From Micromonospora sp. MP36 (GTDB lineage: Bacteria; Actinomycetota; Actinomycetes; Mycobacteriales; Micromonosporaceae): DNA of 64,000 nucleotides. A program made the translations under genes and the position numbers. The notes beneath the pieces were generated by a model, which saw only the letters and a program-made list of their open reading frames with translations, did not search any database and was not told the origin of the DNA. This document shows, piece by piece, positions 59,666 through 64,000 of the stretch; the first letter of the stretch is position 1; every line of letters starts with the position of its first letter. Location of the stretch: positions 28,605-92,604 of the forward strand of contig NZ_VSFA01000020.1 of assembly GCF_008119785.1 (NCBI RefSeq), written 5' to 3'.

Positions 59666-60739
59666 TCAGCCCGTGATGGTGGCGGAGCCGAGCACCACGT
59701 CCCCGGCCGGATCCGGCCGGTACGCCACGATCGCCTGCCCGGCGGCGACCCCCCGCACGGGGCGGCGCAGCTCGGCACGGAGGCCGTCGGCGTCCAGCGA
59801 CACGGTCGCCGGCACCACGTCGCCGTGCGCCCGCAGCTGCACCTCGCAGTCGACCGGCCCGGTGGGCCGCTCGCAGCCGGTCCACACCGGGCGGGTGGCC
59901 CGCACCTGGGAGACCTCCAGCGCCTCGGCCGGGCCGACCATGACGGTGTTGGTCTTCGGGGTGATGGAGAGCACGTAGCGGGGGCGGCCGTCCGGGGCGG
60001 GCCGGTCCAGGTGCAGGCCGCGCCGCTGCCCGACGGTGTACTGGTAAGCGCCGGTGTGGCTCCCGACCACCGCGCCGGTGAGCGCGTCGACCACGTCGCC
60101 GGGGGTCTCCCCGAGCCGCTGCGCGAGGAAGCCACGGGTGTCGCCGTCGGCGATGAAGCAGATGTCGTGCGAGTCGGGCTTGTCGGCGACCGCGAGGTCG
60201 CGCCGGGCGGCCTCCGCGCGTACCTCGGCCTTGGTGGAGTCGCCCAGCGGGAAGATCGAGCGGCCGAGTTGCTCGCGGGTCAGCACCGCGAGCACGTACG
60301 ACTGGTCCTTGGCCAGGTCGACGCTGCGCCGCAGCAGGCCGTCGGGGCCGAGCCGGGCGTGGTGGCCGGTCACCACCGCGTCGAAGCCGAGGGCCACGGC
60401 CCGGTCCAGCACCGCGGCGAACTTGATCTTCTCGTTGCAGCGCAGGCACGGGTTCGGGGTACGGCCGGCCGCGTACTCGGCGACGAAGTCGTCCACCACG
60501 TCCTCGTGGAACCGGTCGGCCATGTCCCACACGTAGAACGGGATGCCGATCACGTCGGCGGCCCGCCGGGCGTCCCGGGAGTCCTCCAGGGTGCAGCAGC
60601 CGCGGGCGCCGGTGCGGTAGGTCTGCGGGTTGCGGGCCAGCGCCAGGTGCACCCCGGTCACGTCGTGCCCGGCCTCCACCGCGCGCGCCGCCGCCACGGC
60701 GGAGTCCACCCCGCCCGACATCGCCGCCAGAACCCTCAC
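59666..60739 (-). CDS. mnmA: tRNA 2-thiouridine(34) synthase
   Basis: This 357-residue protein has PP-loop VLAAMSGGVDSAVAA, GARGCCTLEDSRDARRAADV, GRTPNPCLRCNEKIKF (first catalytic Cys), TGHHARLGPDG, ADKPDSHDICFIADGD (second catalytic Cys), YTVGQRRGLHLD and a C-terminal beta-barrel. It activates U34 of Lys/Glu/Gln tRNAs with ATP and inserts sulfur. The sulfur donor gene, a cysteine desulfurase, lies 37 bases upstream on the same strand. The GTG at 60739 is the only plausible start, because upstream GTG leads to a TGA. Confidence 0.95.
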   Translation of the reverse strand: MRVLAAMSGGVDSAVAAARAVEAGHDVTGVHLALARNPQTYRTGARGCCTLEDSRDARRAADVIGIPFYVWDMADRFHEDVVDDFVAEYAAGRTPNPCLRCNEKIKFAAVLDRAVALGFDAVVTGHHARLGPDGLLRRSVDLAKDQSYVLAVLTREQLGRSIFPLGDSTKAEVRAEAARRDLAVADKPDSHDICFIADGDTRGFLAQRLGETPGDVVDALTGAVVGSHTGAYQYTVGQRRGLHLDRPAPDGRPRYVLSITPKTNTVMVGPAEALEVSQVRATRPVWTGCERPTGPVDCEVQLRAHGDVVPATVSLDADGLRAELRRPVRGVAAGQAIVAYRPDPAGDVVLGSATITG

Positions 60740-60776
60740 CGGCTCACTCCCCTCGTCCTCACCGAGGGTATCCGGG

Positions 60777-61952
60777 TCAGCGGGGGGTGCGGAGAGCGGC
60801 CGCGCGGCGGGCCCGTTCCACGGCGGCGGGCAGCGCGGCGATGAGCGCGTCGACGTCCGCCCGGGTGCTGGTGTGGCCGAGGGTGAACCGCAGCGACGAG
60901 CGCGCCCGGTCGTCGTCGGCGCCCATCGCCAGCAGCACGTGCGACGGCTGGGCCACCCCGGCCGAGCAGGCCGAGCCGGTCGAGCAGGCGATGCCCTGGG
61001 CGTCGAGGAGGAGCAGCAGCGCGTCCCCTTCACAGCCGGGGAAGGAGAAGTGCGCGTTGCCGGGAAGCCGGTCGGCCGGGTCGCCGTTGAAGATCATCTC
61101 GGGCACCGCCTGCCGGACCCGCTCCACCAGCTCGTCGCGGAGCGCGGCGACCCGGGCCGCGTACTCCTGCTGGCCCTTCACCGCGGTCTCGACGGCGACC
61201 GCGAAGGCCACGATGCCGGCCGTGTCGAGGGTGCCGGAGCGGACGTCGCGCTCCTGGCCGCCGCCGTGCAGCAACGGCGTGGCGGCGACGTCCCGGGCCA
61301 GCAGCAGGGCGCCGACCCCGGTCGGGCCGCCGAGCTTGTGCCCGGTGACGGTGAGGGCGGCGACGCCGCTCGCGGCGAAGTCGACCGGCACCTGCCCGAC
61401 CGCCTGGATCGCGTCGGTGTGGAACGGCACCCCGTGCTCGGCGGCGACCGCGGCCAGCTCGGCGACCGGCTGCACGGTGCCCACCTCGTTGTTGGCCCAC
61501 ATGGCGGTGACCAGGGCGACCCGCTCGCCGTGCGCGGCCAGCTCGGCGCGGAGCCGCTCCGGGTCGAGCCGGCCGGCGGCGTCGACCGGCAGCCAGCCGA
61601 CCTCGGCGCCCTCGTGCCCGGCCAGCCAGTCCACCGCGTCCAGCACGGCGTGGTGTTCGACGGCGCTGGAGACCACCCGGGTCCGCTCAGCGTGGGCGGC
61701 GCGGCGGGCCCAGAAGATGCCCTTCACCGCGAGGTTGTCGCTCTCGGTGCCGCCCCCGGTGAAGATCACCTCGGAGGGGCGGGCGCCGAGGACGGCGGCC
61801 ACCCGCTCCCGGGATTCCTCCACCCGCCGCCGGGCGCGCCGGCCCGCCGCGTGCAGCGACGACGCGTTGCCCACCTCGCGGGCCGTGGCGACGTACGCCT
61901 CGAGTGCCTCGTCGAGCATCGGGGTCGTCGCCGCGTGATCCAGGTATGCCAT
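60777..61952 (-). CDS. Cysteine desulfurase (IscS/NifS-like)
   Basis: This 391-residue PLP enzyme has YLDHAATTPM at the start, FTGGGTESDNLAVKG, SSAVEHHAVLD, AMWANNEVGTVQP, the PLP lysine in TVTGHKLGGPTGVG and the mobile-loop Cys in ACSTGSACSAGVAQPSH. It takes sulfur from cysteine and passes it to MnmA (next gene) for tRNA thiolation and perhaps to Fe-S assembly. No IscU/IscA genes are in the window. ATG 61952. Confidence 0.92.
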   Translation of the reverse strand: MAYLDHAATTPMLDEALEAYVATAREVGNASSLHAAGRRARRRVEESRERVAAVLGARPSEVIFTGGGTESDNLAVKGIFWARRAAHAERTRVVSSAVEHHAVLDAVDWLAGHEGAEVGWLPVDAAGRLDPERLRAELAAHGERVALVTAMWANNEVGTVQPVAELAAVAAEHGVPFHTDAIQAVGQVPVDFAASGVAALTVTGHKLGGPTGVGALLLARDVAATPLLHGGGQERDVRSGTLDTAGIVAFAVAVETAVKGQQEYAARVAALRDELVERVRQAVPEMIFNGDPADRLPGNAHFSFPGCEGDALLLLLDAQGIACSTGSACSAGVAQPSHVLLAMGADDDRARSSLRFTLGHTSTRADVDALIAALPAAVERARRAAALRTPR

Positions 61953-62093
61953 CCCGCTCAGCCTAACGGCCGAGTGTCCTCGCGCCGGATGCCGGACCGC
62001 CCCCGTCGGCCCGGGGCCTCGCCAGAGGTTTCCACTCGTTACGCTGAACCGAGCCCCGCGCCGCCGACAGCTCGCCGAGGGGCGCCCTGACGG

Positions 62094-62136
62094 GCTGATC
62101 GGCGGGCCGGCTCAGCTCCCCGGCCCGCCGATCAGC
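62094..62136 (-). terminator. 17-bp-stem inverted repeat downstream of etfA
   Basis: Perfect 17-base arms (gctgatcggcgggccgg and complement) with a 9-base loop lie between the second etfA hairpin and the cysteine desulfurase start. It may be a second terminator. Confidence 0.6.
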
Positions 62137-62175
62137 TCCCTTCCCACCGCGACGGGAAGGGCGTGACGCACGACG

Positions 62176-62207
62176 GAGCCGCCGCCCGGATCATCGGACG
62201 GCGGCTC
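62176..62207 (-). terminator. Terminator after etfBA
   Basis: Arms gagccgccg (62176-62184) and cggcggctc (62199-62207) form a 9-bp stem, with a few further pairs, 22 bases past the etfA stop. Confidence 0.65.
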
Positions 62208-62228
62208 TGTCGGATTAGCCGGGCTGCT

Positions 62229-63188
62229 TCACTTGCGCTTGCGGATCTCCTCGGCGGCCTGGGGGACGACCTTGAACAGGTCGCCGACCACGCCGAAGTC
62301 GGCAAGCTCGAAGATCGGCGCTTCGGCGTCCTTGTTGACCGCGACGATGGTCTTCGAGGTCTGCATGCCGGCGCGGTGTTGGATCGCGCCGGAGATGCCG
62401 AGTGCGATGTAGAGCTGCGGGGAGACTGTTTTGCCGGTCTGGCCCACCTGGAACTGGTGCGGGTAGTAGCCGGAGTCGACCGCGGCGCGGGACGCGCCGA
62501 CCGCGCCGCCGAGCAGGTCGGCCAACTCCTCGACGAGCTTGAAGTTGTCGGCGTTGCCGACCCCGCGGCCGCCGGAGACGACGACGGAGGCTTCGGTGAG
62601 TTCGGGGCGGGTGCCCTTCTGCTCGGCGACCCGCTGCACCACCTTGGCCAGCTTGTCCGCGTCGCCAACGGCCACGGTGAGCTGCTCCACCGCCGGGGTG
62701 GCCGGGGCGGGGGCCGGGGTGAGCGAGTTGGGTCGGACGGTGACCAGCGGCAGGCCCTTGGTGACCTTGGACGTGACGATGGTGGAGCCGGCGAACGCGA
62801 CCTGCGTCGCGGTGCCGTCCGCGGCGAGGGCGACCACGTCGGTCAGGATGCCGTTGTCCAGCTTGACGGCCAGGCGGGCGGCGATCTCCTTGCCCTCCTG
62901 CGACGAGGCGAGCAGCACGGCGGCCGGCTGCACCCGCCGGATCAGGTCGGCCACCACCGTGGCCTTCGGGGCCACCAGGTAGCCGTCGATCTCCTCACCC
63001 TCGGCGGCGTAGACCTTCTCCGCGCCGTACTCGCCCAGCTTCGCCGACAGCGCCTGTCCGGCGCCCGGGCCGCCGAGCACGACCGCGCTCGGGGCTCCCA
63101 GCTCGCGGGCGAGGGTGAGCATCTCCAGGGTGACCTTCTTGACGCCGAATTCCCGGGTGGCTTCGACGACGACGAGAACCTCAGACAT
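62229..63188 (-). CDS. etfA: Electron transfer flavoprotein alpha subunit
   Basis: This 319-residue protein has EVLVVVEATREFGVKKVTLEM, VVVSGGRGVGNADNFKLVEE and the FAD-binding signature LYIALGISGAIQHRAGMQTS followed by IVAVNKDAEAPIF. With EtfB it carries electrons from acyl-CoA and other flavin dehydrogenases to the quinone pool. ATG 63188, 12 bases after the etfB stop. Confidence 0.95.
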   Translation of the reverse strand: MSEVLVVVEATREFGVKKVTLEMLTLARELGAPSAVVLGGPGAGQALSAKLGEYGAEKVYAAEGEEIDGYLVAPKATVVADLIRRVQPAAVLLASSQEGKEIAARLAVKLDNGILTDVVALAADGTATQVAFAGSTIVTSKVTKGLPLVTVRPNSLTPAPAPATPAVEQLTVAVGDADKLAKVVQRVAEQKGTRPELTEASVVVSGGRGVGNADNFKLVEELADLLGGAVGASRAAVDSGYYPHQFQVGQTGKTVSPQLYIALGISGAIQHRAGMQTSKTIVAVNKDAEAPIFELADFGVVGDLFKVVPQAAEEIRKRK

Positions 63189-63200
63189 GACCTACACCTC

Positions 63201-63980
63201 TCACACGAACTTCTCGGTGGCGAGGAACTCGACCAGCTTCACGCCGCCCTCACCCTCGTCGGTGACCTTGACCCCGCCGGAACGCGGCGGCCGCTTGGCG
63301 TGCTCCAACACCGTGCTGGTCGCGCCGTCGAAACCCACCTCACCGGGGGCGACACCCAGATCTGCCAGGGACAGCGTCTGCACCGGCTTCTTCTTCGCGG
63401 CCATGATGCCCTTGAAGGAGGGGTAGCGCGGCTCGTTGATGGTGTCCCAGACGGACACCACGGCCGGGGTGGCGGCGGTCACCACCTCGTAGCCCTCCTC
63501 CGTCTGCCGCTCCACCGTCAGCACACTGCCGTCGACGGTGAGCTTCCGCGCGCCGGTCAACGCGGCCACACCCAGCCGCTCGGCGATCATGTGCGGCATC
63601 ACCTGCACCCGCCCGTCGGTCGACTCCGCACCACAGATCACCAAATCGGCGTTGAGCTGACCGAGGGCGGCGGCGAGCACCTTCGAGGTGGCCACCGCGC
63701 AGGACCCGTGCAACGCGTCGTCCACGACGTGCACCGCCTTGTCCGGGCCCATCGACAGCGCCTTGCGGATCGACTCCGTCGCCCGATCCGGACCCATGGT
63801 CAGGATGGTGACCTCACCGCCGTGCGCCTCCTTGATCTTCAACGCCTCCTCGATGGCGTACTCGTCCATCTCGTTGATGACGTTGTTCGCCGAACCGCGG
63901 TCGACGGTGTTGTCGTCCAAACGCAGGCTGCGGTCCCCGCCCGAATCAGGCACCTGCTTGACGAGTACGACGATATTCAT
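63201..63980 (-). CDS. etfB: Electron transfer flavoprotein beta subunit
   Basis: This 259-residue protein starts MNIVVLVKQVPDSGGDRSLR and contains NEMDEYAIEEALKIKEAHGG, VTILTMGPDRATESIRKALS and VICGAESTDGRVQVMPHMIAERLG. It binds AMP and pairs with EtfA. ATG 63980. Its promoter lies beyond or at the window edge; only 20 upstream bases are visible. Confidence 0.95.
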   Translation of the reverse strand: MNIVVLVKQVPDSGGDRSLRLDDNTVDRGSANNVINEMDEYAIEEALKIKEAHGGEVTILTMGPDRATESIRKALSMGPDKAVHVVDDALHGSCAVATSKVLAAALGQLNADLVICGAESTDGRVQVMPHMIAERLGVAALTGARKLTVDGSVLTVERQTEEGYEVVTAATPAVVSVWDTINEPRYPSFKGIMAAKKKPVQTLSLADLGVAPGEVGFDGATSTVLEHAKRPPRSGGVKVTDEGEGGVKLVEFLATEKFV

Positions 63981-64000
63981 CGCGCTTCGACGACCCTCCT

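Overview
The window is high-GC actinobacterial DNA with many GTG starts, 4-bp stop/start overlaps and long GC-driven antisense reading frames. It is most like Micromonospora or a close relative. This placement comes from protein and gene-order resemblance, not from a marker gene. No rRNA, tRNA or CRISPR array was found. The order leuB-serA-ilvC-ilvN-ilvB ... gatB ... gatA-gatC ... ligA-metE-like ... mnmA-cysteine desulfurase ... etfA-etfB is the same conserved block seen in Mycobacterium tuberculosis, here interrupted by lineage-specific genes.

Layout. 1-3.55 kb: a gene of the family annotated as 3-methyladenine DNA glycosylase is split by a ~2.56 kb remnant of a large-serine-recombinase element. 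The element carries its own full-length, diverged copy of the gene it breaks. 3.6-11.1 kb: acetyltransferase, ArfB-type ribosome rescue hydrolase, small membrane protein, HtrA-like protease, a MoxR/DUF58/VWA operon, a secreted protein and an EEP-family phosphodiesterase. 11.1-32.5 kb: branched-chain amino acid genes (cimA, ilvE, leuB, ilvC, ilvN, ilvB, ilvD) plus serA, interleaved with ahpC-ahpD, a PRC-barrel protein, a secreted beta-propeller protein, a phosphatase, an ApbE-like protein and a GGDEF-EAL protein. cimA and ilvB each have a transcription attenuator with a short leader peptide. 32.6-44.8 kb: ArsR-SulP operon with a visible operator, a second GGDEF-EAL protein with a degenerate GGDEF motif, PH-like protein, hydroxyacid dehydrogenase, sugar dehydrogenase lipoprotein, metallophosphoesterase and a transketolase-like enzyme. 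44.9-64 kb: gatB, gatA, gatC, a third GGDEF-EAL protein, ligA, ADP-ribosylglycohydrolase, VOC protein, MetE-core protein, mnmA, cysteine desulfurase, etfA and etfB. Between gatB and gatA sits a small surface/secretion island: BNR propeller, TrmB/LuxR-type regulator and LPXTG Ig-repeat protein.

How they work together. CimA (citramalate route), LeuB, IlvBN, IlvC, IlvD and IlvE cover most of isoleucine, valine and leucine synthesis; leuA and leuCD are not here. The cimA leader encodes Val-Leu-Ile-Ile and the ilvB leader Leu-Arg-Val-Leu, so charged branched-chain tRNAs probably set expression. GatCAB makes Gln-tRNA and/or Asn-tRNA. The cysteine desulfurase and MnmA form the tRNA 2-thiouridine pathway. 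EtfBA moves electrons from flavin dehydrogenases.

The most unusual feature is the element at 743-3300. The broken host gene and the element's replacement copy overlap by a GTGA, so the host's own expression signals may drive the replacement. The replacement differs at the two codons of the insertion site.
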